A stretch of 64,000 bases of DNA from Dactylis glomerata (lineage: Eukaryota > Streptophyta > Magnoliopsida > Poales > Poaceae). Below are positions 43,720 to 54,969 of the stretch, piece after piece (position 1 is the stretch's first letter; the number at the start of each line of letters is the position of its first letter). Position numbers and translations under genes: made by a program. The stretch spans positions 1-64,000 of the forward strand of contig QXEO01000156.1 of NCBI GenBank assembly GCA_007115705.1, given 5' to 3'. The notes under the pieces are model-generated. The model worked only from the letters and a program-made list of their open reading frames with translations, did not search any database and was not told the DNA's origin.

Positions 43720-44640
43720 CTGTACATCAAAGTTCAGAGTTCTTGCAGTTCTGTAGCTCATATCTGACCAGCACACAGGTGGTCAAATCTTAAAACACAG
43801 AGCCTCTGTTTATGCAGATGATGCCATACTGTTCTCAAAACCAAATGAGATAGATTTCACTGCCATATCCGAGATTCACACTCTATTTGGCAATGCCACT
43901 GGGCTCAAAACAGATGTGAAAAAGAGCAGCATTCTCCCTATTCGGTGTGAAAATACAGACCTGACTCCTCTTCAGCTTGATCCTAGGATGTCAAATCTCG
44001 GCCTCCACATGTAAACATTTGGGAATGCCACTGTCCGACAGGCGGATGACCAAGGCACGCCTTCAGGAGCCGGTGGACAAGATGGCAAGGAAAACAGCAG
44101 CTAAGTTTGGTGAAGTTTGTGTTGGCTACTATGGCAACATTTCAGCTACTTAATGGCTATTGAGTTTCCAAAATGGCTAATTAAGAAGATATAAAGGCTG
44201 CAGAGAGCCTTTCTTTGGGTTGGCTCAGATACAATTCATGGCCGCAAATGCCTGATGAAATGGAGCCAAGTCTGCACCCCTTTCTCACTCGGTGTCTTAG
44301 GCATCCCCAGTTTGTTCCTTCAAAGGTCAAAGCTCAGCATTAAAGGTGAGATGGCTCTGGCAGAACGCCGTTGATGATGATAAAGCTTGGCTGTGTTTAA
44401 GGCAAGCACCAACATAACCATTGGCAATGGCCTGAATATTGAGTTTTGGCATGCTCATTGGCTTCTGGATGACAGATTTCCTAATCTCCGAAGACATCGG
44501 TCAGAGAAGGCCTCAATAACAACAAGTGGATCTCTTTCATCAAGTCAAATCCCCCAGAAGAGGTGCTCGGAGAATATACTGATCAAAAAATGGCATTGCT
44601 CCCAAGATAATTGAGCATAGTGAAGTGCAAGATAGGATAA
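43720..44640 (+). pseudogene. LINE-type reverse transcriptase fragment, copy B
   Basis: A diverged tandem copy of the previous segment (shared leader TTCAGAGTTCTTGCAGTTCTGTAG). It alone keeps the catalytic motif YADD (43811-43822, SVYADDAILFSKP), followed by FGNATGLKTDVKKSSILPIRC. It is later broken by deletions and frameshifts and ends with NGLNIEFWHAHWLLDDRFPN. Confidence 0.75.
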
Positions 44641-45714
44641 CATGGAAGTGGACAGCAGAATGGGTTTTATAGTGCTAAGACAGCTTAAGTGCCAACTTTG
44701 GGGCAGAATCGAGCAATCGAGGCATGTTTTTTTCTGAACTCTTCTGGCCTCTGTTTTTTGTAGGTGATGTCATGTTGTTCACAAAACCAAACGAGCAAAA
44801 TTTCACTATCATATCTGATGTTCTCACTCTACTTGGCAATGCCACAGCGCTCAAGACAAATCTAAACAAGAGCAGTATTTTCCCCGTTCTGCGTGAAAAC
44901 ACAGACCTGTGATACCTCTTCAGCTGATCCTAGGATTTCAAATCTCGCCCTCCCCATGTAAACATTTGGGAATGCCACTGTCAGACAGGCAGTTGACCAT
45001 GGTACACCTTCAGGAGCCGGTTGACAAGATGGCAAAGAAAACAACAGGGTGGAAAGCGAGATGGATTGCTATTCCTGGAGGAGCGACTTGGGTGAAGTTT
45101 GTGCTGGTAGCTATGCTAATGGCCATTGAGTTTATAAAATGGCTAATCAACAAGATAGAAAAGCTGCAGAGAACCTTTCATAATTTGGGTTGGCTCAGAT
45201 ACAGTTAATGGATGCAAGTGCCTAGTGAAATGGAGCCAAGTCTGTACCACTTTTTCTCTTGATGGCTTAGGCATCCCCAGTTTGTTCCTTCAAATTTCTC
45301 CCAAACAACAATACTTCTTAATCATTGGCAGTGGCCTAAATGCCGATATTTGGCATGCTCACTGGCTTCTAAAGGATAGATTTCATAATCTTTAAATACA
45401 TTGATCGTCGAATGCTTCCATAAGAACAAGTGGATCCCTTTCATCAAGCCAAATCCCACAGAAGAGGTGCTTAGAGAATATACTGATCAATGGCATCACT
45501 CCCAGGTTATTGAGCTTACTGAAGTGCAAGACAGGATAACATGGAAGTGGACAGCAGAATGGGATTTACAGTGCTAAGATAGCGTATCAGTGTCAACTTT
45601 GGGGCAGAATTCAGGCATGATTTTTTTTGAACTCCTTTGGCAGATAAAATCCCTCCCACAGTGGAGTTCTTCACCTGGCTGGCAAGGTCGGTGTTTAACT
45701 GCAGATAAGTTTGC
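44641..45714 (+). pseudogene. LINE-type reverse transcriptase and zf-RVT fragment, copy C
   Basis: The third copy starts with a WKWTAEW-like zf-RVT piece that recurs at 45540, then RT sequence (FVGDVMLFTKPNEQN, LGMPLSDRQLTMVHLQ, FIKWLINKIEKLQRTF). The end carries zf-RVT residues TADKFA, where the Harbinger-like element has inserted. It continues at 46770. Confidence 0.72.
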
Positions 45715-45717
45715 TAA

Positions 45718-46766
45718 GGGCGTGTTTGGTAGGCTGGGCGGACAGAGAGTTTCCCATCTCACCCCAGATTTTTACAATTTTTCTTGTTTGGTAGGTCAGC
45801 TCGGGCCAACTGGGCACTGCCCATCAGCCCCCGAAAATGGCTCTCAGCCTGGCCCGAGAGAGAAGCTCGAAATGAGCTTCGCTCCTCGGCAGGGCTGAGG
45901 TCGCCCAGAAAATCCCCCCACCCATCCTGCGAAGTGGGCCCACGAGGCTGCGACCGTCGGGGGTCACCCACACCCCACCTCATTTCCCCCCTTCGCCCCG
46001 AAACTCCTCTTGCTCCAACCCTAGCACCGTCCTTCCTCCCTATCACCGCCGGCGTCTGCCGCTGGCCTCCACCGCCTCTTCGCTGTCTGCTGATTCCTCA
46101 TCGTCCACCGCGTACACCGCTGCCACAAAGGCCCGCCAGGCCGCCTCTCCCTGGCCTCTCCAGCGGCGGCAGGACAGCCCCGCAGATCGCATCTCCCTGT
46201 TCCGAGCAGCAGCGGCGGCACAGCCCCGCCAGGAAGCCTCTCCCTGGACAACGCAGCAGCGGCAGGCCCCTCCTCACGCCTTGACGACCGCGCGTCAACG
46301 AGCGCCCTCGATAACCGCCGGATGATCTCGTCTGTGCCGCATCTCATCTCTGCCCGATCTCGTCTTTGCCTTCTCGATGCCGGTTCCGCCCAAATCTGCA
46401 TGGCAGCATGCCTCCCAGCACCCGATTTGCACAGAGAAGAGCTCGCCGGCCACGATTCCCACCGGCGGCGGCGCCCAGCACCTCTGCCGCCGGCCAGCAC
46501 ATAGTTGAGGGACTTGATTGCTTTTCATTTGTGTATACAAGGGTCCGATTGCTTTTTATTTTTTTATTCAGGGGTCTTTGTGCAAAATTTGGAGGTCCTA
46601 AGCCTATCGCAACACATACAACCTACCAAACAACTGATAAACTCAGCTTGTCTCAACATACCTGGGCTACCAAACATGTGATACAATCTCAGCCCAACCT
46701 AGCTGAAGTCAGCTTGGCTCAACACAGAAAGCAATTCTCAGGTAACCCGAGCTACCAAACACACCC
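45718..46766. mobile_element. Non-autonomous PIF/Harbinger-like element
   Basis: The 1049-bp element has terminal inverted repeats GGGCGTGTTTGGTAG / GGGTGTGTTTGGTAG and a 3-bp target duplication TAA (45715-45717 and 46767-46769), as in PIF/Harbinger. The motif TTTGGTAG recurs inside both ends (near 45785 left; inverted near 46611 and 46668 right). Removing it restores the LINE frame (TADKFA followed by CGWPHNQYVPCA). The interior is strongly GC-rich (45800-46500), with CAGCAGCGGCGG-type repeats and overlapping spurious ORFs on both strands. No transposase is encoded, and the interior may be captured host sequence. Confidence 0.75.
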
Positions 46767-46769
46767 TAA

Positions 46770-47084
46770 TTGTGGATGGCCACACAATCAATATGTCCCA
46801 TGTGCTACCTGGCATAAAGGATGGTGAATCATCTGTCTCAAAATGTTCATACACGGCTGGGGTCTGGGCATTCTGCTTCACTCGTTTCCTCTAAACCTGA
46901 AGCCAGAAACACGCTCACACCAAGTTTGTAGGAGTGGTGGCTGCAGGACGTCCAGCAGATTGACAACGCAAGAAAGACAGACTCACTTCTCAATGGTCAT
47001 GATAGCTTTGTGGCAAATTTGGCGGGAAAAGAAACTGGAGAACATTTTGAAAGCAAGCACCTTCCCTTTCTAGCTGTCTGCGAC
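46770..47084 (+). pseudogene. LINE 3' part (zf-RVT continuation and downstream helix)
   Basis: Fragments GWPHNQYVPCA, SVSHMFIHGWG-like sequence and, in shifted frames, MVMIALWQIWREKKLENI, which correspond to the end of plant non-LTR ORF2 (the stretch usually ending IWKERNRRVF). It is cut off at 47084 by the Tat element. Confidence 0.65.
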
Positions 47085-47420
47085 TGACAAGGGTATATAT
47101 AATAGAGCCCATCAGTTAAAGTACCCCTGAGGCCCATTAAGCTAGGCCCAATTATAATATTAGTCAAAATACGAGTTCATATCGTATATCGATGTTGTAA
47201 TCCATGTCGGATCCCACCCGATCCTCGAGACCTGGCCATCTATATATAGGGGCCAGGAGGGGACGGTGTGGGACAGATTGAAAGCAAGCCAGGTTTTACA
47301 TCCATGTTTACTTTCATAGCCACCTTGTTTGACTGAGTTTACCTTCGAGTTCATCCCGCGCCCTATCTCCCCGATCCTAAGTCCTTCATCTTGGACATTT
47401 GTCGAGTTAAACCCTCGTCA
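47085..47420 (+). repeat. 5' LTR of the Tat element
   Basis: TGACAAGGG...CCTCGTCA, homologous to 2800-3134. The TATA box TATATATAGG lies at 47241-47250, and a GGCCAGGAGGGG motif follows. Confidence 0.9.
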
Positions 47421-47422
47421 AT

Positions 47423-47440
47423 TGGCGCCGACCATGGGGA
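47423..47440 (+). other. Primer-binding site of the Tat element
   Basis: TGGCGCCGACCATGGGGA lies 2 bp after the LTR. The corresponding site at 2781-2797 differs at two positions. The priming tRNA is not assigned. Confidence 0.7.
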
Positions 47441-47457
47441 GCCGGGGCATTGGAATC

Positions 47458-48871
47458 ATGAATTCTACGGCTTTTTCGCTTTTAGCCAATAGCAATCCAG
47501 AAGTCGACGAAAATCAAGAGATGGAACTGACGTTCAGAAGTTTAAGCTTCTACATCGGACCTTCGGGTTTAACTCGCCTTTCGGATCCAACAAAATCAAT
47601 TCCGTCGGCAAGCAAAATAGAGAGAATCATAGCATCTGGATCATCTGTAGGCTCTTCTAGCGAGACAAACTTGCCAGTCAGCTTAGCAGCAACAGAAAAT
47701 CTGCAGGAAAAATTTGAGGAACCTGACGAAATCGGGCAAAAGACCATCATGGAAGCAGCAGTGGACAAATCAAGGGACATCGCCAGCGGAAGCAGCGGCG
47801 TCTCCAGAAGCATACACCAATTATGCGTCATCATCACGGAAGTAGCAGAAGAAGAAAACAATCACGCTGGCAACACGGAGGTCGACATGCAAGTCGACAA
47901 AATAAGGAGCAATGGCAAGAAAGAGAAGGAGGAAGTGCATGTTTCAGCCGGCGAGTGGAGAATAGAAGTTTTAATGGGATACTAATACGCACTACACCAG
48001 CGCAAAAAGAAGTTAAGGCAGGAAAGAGACATGATTATGAGAAGCCCAGGTTACAATAACACACCAAGTGAAGGATATTGGAGTGAATATAGCAATTCAT
48101 CAGAGTCCGGCATGGAGAGACATAAAGACCCAAAACACAACAGGAGGACAATAGCACAGATAAGAGAGGAGAGCTACGCAAAAAGTCAAAGCCCACAGCA
48201 GTCAGAAGAGGAAGAATATTTCGTTCAAGAAACACCAGAAGCAGTGTTGGTAGCAGCACAGGCGTACTTACTAACCACACAACCAGAGCCTGGAGATCCA
48301 CGAGAGCACATGCATCAGGCCGCAATATGAAGTCTCGGGTTGGTAGAAGACAAGTTGATGGGAAAGCTTCCAGAGGAAAAGGTGACACGTCGAAAAGAAA
48401 AAGCGAAAAGAAGAATTCAAGCGCAAATCCTTGCAAAACGAGCCCAATGATTCATCAGAAGATGAGAGGCAACAAAAAAGGAGGGAGGACGCAAGGAACA
48501 TAATAGCACAAGCACGAGTAAACAACTCACGCTATGCGTGGAGAGAGGAAAACTATGAAGACAATGAAAAAGAGATGGGCGCGTTATGCTTTACCCGCAG
48601 GGTTCGCGAAATGCGGGTACCCAAAGGTTTCAAGTTGCCACATGATCAAGAAAAGTATGATGGGTCGCAAGAACCCACTCTATGGTTGTCAGATTACCTG
48701 CAAGCAGTACAGATACTAGGAGGAACAAGAGCAACAGCAATGCAAAGTTTGCAGTTACACCTCACTGGCGCAGCGCGGTCCTGGTTAAATACTCTACCCA
48801 ACGATTGCATCAGAAGTTGGGGGGAACTAGAGAGTCAATTCGCAAGAAATTTCCGCTCAACGTACAAATGA
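47458..48871 (+). pseudogene. Tat gag (N-terminal extension and gag domain), degenerate
   Basis: The ATG at 47458 opens a 175-codon acidic frame (MNSTAFSLLANS, HQLCVIITEVAEEENN). After a stop and frameshift the gag continues in pieces: 48031-48330 (EAVLVAAQAYLLTTQPEPGD) and 48431-48871, which has the retrotransposon gag domain (KLPHDQEKYDGSQEPTLWL, LQLHLTGAARSWLNTLP, WGELESQFARNF). A TGA at 48869-48871 ends the frame inside YK(stop)PASLEE, where related proteins have Arg, consistent with CGA to TGA by deamination. Gag forms the particle shell. Confidence 0.85.
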
Positions 48872-50331
48872 CCAGCGTCGTTGGAAGAAGTTAAGTCGTG
48901 TGTACAGAGGAGAGATGAAACTCTGCGCTCTTATATACAACGCTCGAGTGTCATTAAAAATTCTGCAGAAGATGTCTCCGACGAAAGAGCAATAGATGCC
49001 TTTTCAGCCGGACTTTGTCGTTTAGACCTCATTGAAGAGATAGGAAGAATAAATCCAAGAACAGTTTCAGAACTAATGGAAATAGCCAACAGATTCACCG
49101 ATGGAGAAGATGCGTACAACAACAAAAGGGGACGTTCACCGGAAGTCGATAAAACAAGCAGGCAAAGGCGACGATACCGCAATGGCGACAATCACGGAAG
49201 GCAAAATCAGATAACCGCGGGATACGACGGAAGGAACGAGGAAGGCTATGAAAGCAAAGAGTTTCAAGCAAAAGATAGCAGGGGGAAGGAGAAACCAAGG
49301 TACTCGGGTCCCTCGGCAGAAGATATGCTATATGGTTCTTGTCGCATTCATTATGCGTCCCTAGACGGGAAAAGAGTTTCCAACCACCAGATGAAAGATT
49401 GCAGAACCCTCCTAAGGCTGCAAAACGCCATGGACTTAAGCCAAGGAACACGACAGGGAGGAAAGAGAACGACTCAAGGATATCAAATGCAGCAACTCAC
49501 AAAACAGCTGGAGTCAAAGGTATATATATCAGCAATGATTCAGCCAGTACCAAAGTCAAAGAAAGAAAGGAAGAGCATATCTCGACAGGTCAACTTGGCA
49601 ATATCATCACCACCAGCTACTATAGAGTACTTGCAGTGGTCCGGTCAACCAATCAGATTTAGCAGAGCGGACCACCCGAAGAAAGTTCCCAGGGCAGGGC
49701 ACGCCCCAATGGTACTAAAGGCGCAAATAGGGGGATACGATATCGGGAGAGTATTCATGGATGCAGGAAGCGGCATAAATCTAATATACGCAAGAACTCT
49801 GAGGGCAATGTGCATCTCATTGGATAGCCTAAAGCCTACAGATTGTTCTTTCCATGGGATAGTACCGGGGACTGCAAATTACCCTCTTGGGAAAATAGAG
49901 CTTGATGTTTGTTTCGGTGATAGCAGCAATTATCGCAAAGAGAAGCTGGAATTCGAAGTCATGGACTGGCCTTCACAATATCATGCAATCCTGGGGCATC
50001 CAGCATTTGCAAAATTCATGGCAGTACCCCACTACGCATATCTTACGCTAAAAATTCCAGGTCCCAGAGGAACAATCACAGTTCAGGGCAGCTTCGAAGT
50101 ATCTAACACTTGTGACAAGGAATTCAATAGGTTGGCGCAAATCTTCGGCATGACAGCAGAGTACGCAAGGCTGAAAGGTGAAACCGACCACAACTTACTA
50201 CCCGACGTCGGTCGATCCCTGCCAGACTAGGCTTTCGATGCAACTCGAGACTTGAAGAAAATCCAGGTCCACCCCACGGACCCGAACAAGACTACCTCTA
50301 TAGCAGTAAATCTGGATCTCGCATAGGAAAG
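48872..50331 (+). pseudogene. Tat gag C-terminus and aspartic protease
   Basis: The open frame to 50230 continues gag (VQRRDETLRSYIQR, ANRFTDGEDAYNN, a basic linker), with a zinc-knuckle-like region replaced by YGSCRIHYAS. The aspartic protease follows: VFMDAGSGINLIYA (DAGSG at 49760-49774), then AILGHPAFAKFM. A TAG at 50228-50230 and a second at about 50321 break the link to RT (AFDATRDLKKIQVHPTDPNK between them). At 50332-50336 the target site CGCGC of the Athila-like element is reached. Confidence 0.85.
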
Positions 50332-50336
50332 CGCGC

Positions 50337-52033
50337 TGCTACTCGGTGATGGCGCCAAAAAAGATGGTGGCGTGTAGTTGGCGAGGGAGCAGTAAGTCCT
50401 TGTGCGTGGTGAATGGCCAGCCCGTTGGGAACCCCAAGAGGAAGGTATGATGAGTATAGCAGCGAGTTTTCCCTTAGTTAAGAAACCAAGGTTTAATGTC
50501 GATCTTGAAGAGGAGAGACGGTGACGACTGAAGGTGATGCAGACTGGCTTAATAACACTCCAACAAGGGCGCCGTTTAACGATACTTGTTGACTCGTCTT
50601 CGGCCAGTAGCAATGCGGAACCTGCACACACACAACCAAGTACTTTGTTCTCAACTTGCGATGAGGTTGTCAATCTCATCGGTTTGCTTGAAACAAAGAT
50701 TATGAGCGTATCGAGTGGAAAACAATAATAATATGCGAGTAAAGTAAACAGTGCGGGAAAAGTAAACAGGTGATAGCAATATGATGTAAATAGGACCGGG
50801 GTCCACAGTTCACTAGTGGTGTCTCTCCATAGATAAAACATGCTGGGTAAACAAATTACAGTTGGGCAATTGATAGAATAAAGATAACGTGATATGTCAA
50901 GAAGATCACTATGAGATTTACTCTGGGCATTACAACAAAATACATAGACCGCCATCCAACTGCATCTATGACTAATAATCCACTCCCGGGGATATCAATC
51001 CGAACACCCCAGTAGTATTAAGTTGCGAACAACAGATAATTGCATTAAGCAAAGTGTGTAATGTAAACAAAGCATATGCCCTTGAGCATATGAATGTTGT
51101 TTTCTCCCTAGTAGCAACAGCACATCTACCACCTTAGAGGTTTCTGTCACTCCCCCAGGTGAAATAGAGACATGAACCCACTATCAAGCATAAATACCCC
51201 CTCTTGGAGTCACTAGCAACTACTCGGCCAAGATAGCTACTAACAACGGAGAGCATGCAAGATCATAAACAACATAGAGATAACAAAAGATATAATTCAG
51301 TACAGCAACTTAATCATAAACACCAATATTCATCGGATCCCAACAAACCAACATCATAGAATTACATAACGGTGATCTCAATCATGTAGGGCAGCTCATG
51401 AGATCTAAACATGAAGCACATGGTGGAGAAGACAACCATCTAGCTACTGCTATGGACCCATAGTCCAAGGTAGACTACTCACTCATCACTCCGGAGGCAA
51501 GCATGGCGATGAAGAAGACCTCCGGTGGCGATTCCCCTCTCCGGCAGGGTGCCGGGAAGAGCTTCTGGACCCTCCCGATCTTCGGGTCGACGGCGGCGGA
51601 TCGCGATGTGTTCTGGAAATCTGATCGGGTACTTAGGTTTTTTCCGTCGGGGGGTCTTAATAGGCGAAGGGGCGATGTCAGAGGTGGAGCCAGGGGCTCT
51701 CACGTGGGCCCGGCGCGGCCAGGGGCCTGGCCGCGCCACCCCCTTCTGTGGGGCCCTGGTGGCCCCCCCTCCGACACTTCTTCGGATCTCTGGAAGCTTC
51801 CGGGAAAAATAAGACTTCAGAACTTGTTTCGTCCAATTCCAAGAATATTTCCTGTGTATCACTTCTGAAACACAAAAACAGCAGAAAACAGGAAACTGGC
51901 ACTGTGGCAACTCGTTAATAGGTTAGTTCTGGAAAATGCATAAAAGTGCCACGAAGTGTAACGAAACAATAGGCAAATGGTGTAAAAACAAGCATGGAGC
52001 ATCAAAAATTATAGATACGTTTGAGACGTATCA
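50337..52033 (-). repeat. 3' LTR of element C
   Basis: A 1697-bp LTR. The TATA box equivalent is CTATTAAG (near 51657-51664) instead of CTATAAAG. Partner of 57228-58927. Confidence 0.93.
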
Positions 52034-54955
52034 AGCATCCCCAAGCTTAACTCCTGCTCGTCCTCGAGTAGGTAAGTGATAACAAAAGAATAATTTTTGA
52101 GGTGACATGCACCTACACAATCTTGATCATATATGTAAGCATTGTGAGCTGGGATCATAAGAACTTAAAACATGGGCATGAAGATATAATCATGACAATA
52201 AGAACTTAGCAACCATGTTGTAAACATGCAAATGAACACAAACAAAAGATCATGATAATGAAACAATGACAGTCAAACGTGTGTTCAAATCATAAGGAAA
52301 AACATACAAATGGTTTTCAGCTTGTCCTTCAAAGAGAGCAAAACATAAATGCATAGGACACCTTCAAGTTTAGGAGGGCGACTAGATATAAATAATTTAA
52401 GAACAAGTGAAACCAATCATCATGAATCAATCAATGAACTTTGGGACAATGCATATCACACTAAGAATGACAACTATGCTCTCTTAATGGTGCATAAAGA
52501 AAGAAGGTGGTGACTCAACATAAAAATAAAAGAAAGGCCCTTCGCAGAGGGAAGCAGTGATTGCAAGTTTTATAACCTTTCAAAAATTATGGTACTTACC
52601 GGCTTTGAGCTCTCATTGCCCCCATCATAAGCATCTTGAATGGTTAAAGTTAATGCGAGAACAATTATGATGCATATGCTTGACAAATCATAAGTTGAAA
52701 ACCTCGTGCCCCGTGAATACGAGTACCCAAACCCCATGCTACTTTACTTAGAGTCCCAAGCAAGGCTCTTGTCATTGTAAGTATATGCATATCATTGAGA
52801 ACCGCCAATGGGGTACCTCCGTGCCCGATGACATGGAACAAGCCCACACCAAAATGACAGGACAAGCAGACAATGAATACCTCGACATCTCTTTTATTTG
52901 CTATATTGTTTAGCTTTTTATTGTGAGATGCGTCGTCGAATGTTCACCATGGGTATGCTACAAATTTCCACCATGAATTATGCATGGCTTAGATTGGCGG
53001 CCCGGCGTTTCCCTAACACATATACAAACTCCATGATCCTCACAAGATTCCCAATTCATTTCACACCGCGGGCATCCATAAACAAAAGATCACGATATCA
53101 ACTCAAATAGAAGTGCAATGTTGAAAGCTTGCCCCATGACAACATGGCTGGGCTAGAATCCAACTTACAACTTGCAAGCATAACAACTCAACATAAAAGA
53201 CCACAATGTCAAAAAAATTAGAACAGGAAAAAGTAAAGTGTGCCTTCCGGTTCGTGAGAGCTTTACTGACCGAATTTGGCATAACACTGGTAAGAGTTTA
53301 ATTTGAAGAGAATATAAAAGCAAGTCAAATTTACTTGGAATAGCAAATTGCTAGTAGGTATGTATGGTGGACACTTTGGAAAACTTTGGCTTTTAGGAGT
53401 TGGATGCACGAGTAGAGCTCATACTCAGTACAAGGCGAGGGCTAGCAAAAGACTGGGAGCGACCAACTAAGAGAGCAATAATGGCCATAATCATGCAAAG
53501 CGACAAAGCGACATTAAAAGAAGCATAAGATGGCATCAAAAGTCAAAAACTAAATGATCATGAAGGCTATTGGCGACTTTGTAAGAGTCTAACATGTGTA
53601 AGCATGCGCCAAGTCAACCCAAATAAAGCATCAAGGAGAAAACCAAAATAATGCTTCCATACAATAAAAACAACGCATGATTTTTTCAAAGGCTCATTAA
53701 GCAATCTCAGTTATTTGAGACAAGTCATGCTACAGCAAAACCACTAAGCATACTATCAAAAAGACATCAAGCATAACATGAAAAAGCCTAAGCCGCAGTC
53801 TACACAAGCTCCTTCTTGTACCACTATTTTGCACAAAGCTTTTTCTCTTTTCCAACACCATTTGAAATTTTTATAAACACCTCTTTTGATGAAAACCAAT
53901 AAAGATCAGAGGCAAAATACACCTTGATGAAAAGATATGACAAGGTCTGAACACAAATCAAGGCGAAAACGAAAACCAAAAGCAGTAGCAGAAAAAGTAG
54001 AACACTCGATTTTTAGTAAGAGTGAAAACTAGAGCGTTCCTTGCAAATGAAAACGAGTACATCTCCTCCAAGGGAAATTTGTTGGGGTCCAACCATTTAT
54101 TGCAGCAAACAAACAAACTAAACAAACTAAGAAAACTAAAACAACTGACGCTCCAAGAAAAACACATAGTGCATGAAGCAATAAAAATATAGTGTTTTGA
54201 AAGGTGACCTGATTTTTGCCGATGAAGAAGGGGTGCCTCGGGGGCATCCCCAAGCTTTGACGCTTGTACTTCTTGGATATTTCTTGGGGTGATGCATGGG
54301 CATCCCCAAGCTTGAGCTTTTGTCCATTCTTCAACTCATCTCATCATTCTCCAATCCCTACACTTGAAAACTTCCTTCATACAAAACTAAACACAATTCT
54401 ATTAGCAACATTAGTGTAAGCATAAAATATATTCAACCTCTTTTAGCTTCAGGTTTCAACTCAAAACCACCACATATAAAGCAAATACTACTGTAGCAAC
54501 TTCCACAAGAGTTCCATGATCAAAAAGAACTCAAAAGAAAGCGATAAATTGGCAAAAACAAATATTGGCAGAAATCTGTCAAAACAGAACAGCTGACAAA
54601 GGACGAATTTTTGAAAGGTGTTCTGTTGCTCAAATCAAAAAGTGTCCAACTAACAAAAGTTTGGATATAACCTGGGGCATATGCACAAGAAATCGCAGGT
54701 CCAAAAGATAAACAGAGAATTTATACGAATTTTTACGGTGCAGCACCGAAAACAGTTTCAGGACAGCAACATCCCCATATCTTTACCTCACTCAAATTAG
54801 AGGCTTCTCTTGGCACAAAAACGAAATAAACAAGATAAGGAGTGGTAATTACAGCAGTAATGACTTCTAAGACTCAAATAAAATAAAAAGTACTGAAAAG
54901 AAAACATTGGGTTATCTCCCAAGAGTGCTTTTCTTTAACGCCTTTGAGCTAGGCG
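52034..54955 (-). other. Conserved non-coding block of element C
   Basis: 2.9 kb starting with the polypurine tract and ending at CGCCTTTGAGCTAGGCG (54940-54956). It aligns with 22969-25880 and most of 30959-33521, and with 1-756 in reverse. No domain-bearing ORF. It holds short direct repeats such as CATCCCCAAGCTT, found next to the LTR and twice near 54245-54310. Confidence 0.85.
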
Positions 54956-54969
54956 CAGAAAATTGCGAA

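Noticed and set aside
45784..46500. Pro/Arg-rich ORFs inside the Harbinger-like element
   Set aside because: They overlap on opposite strands, follow CAGCAGCGGCGG-type repeats and show no domain. Captured gene sequence remains possible but a coding claim is not supported.
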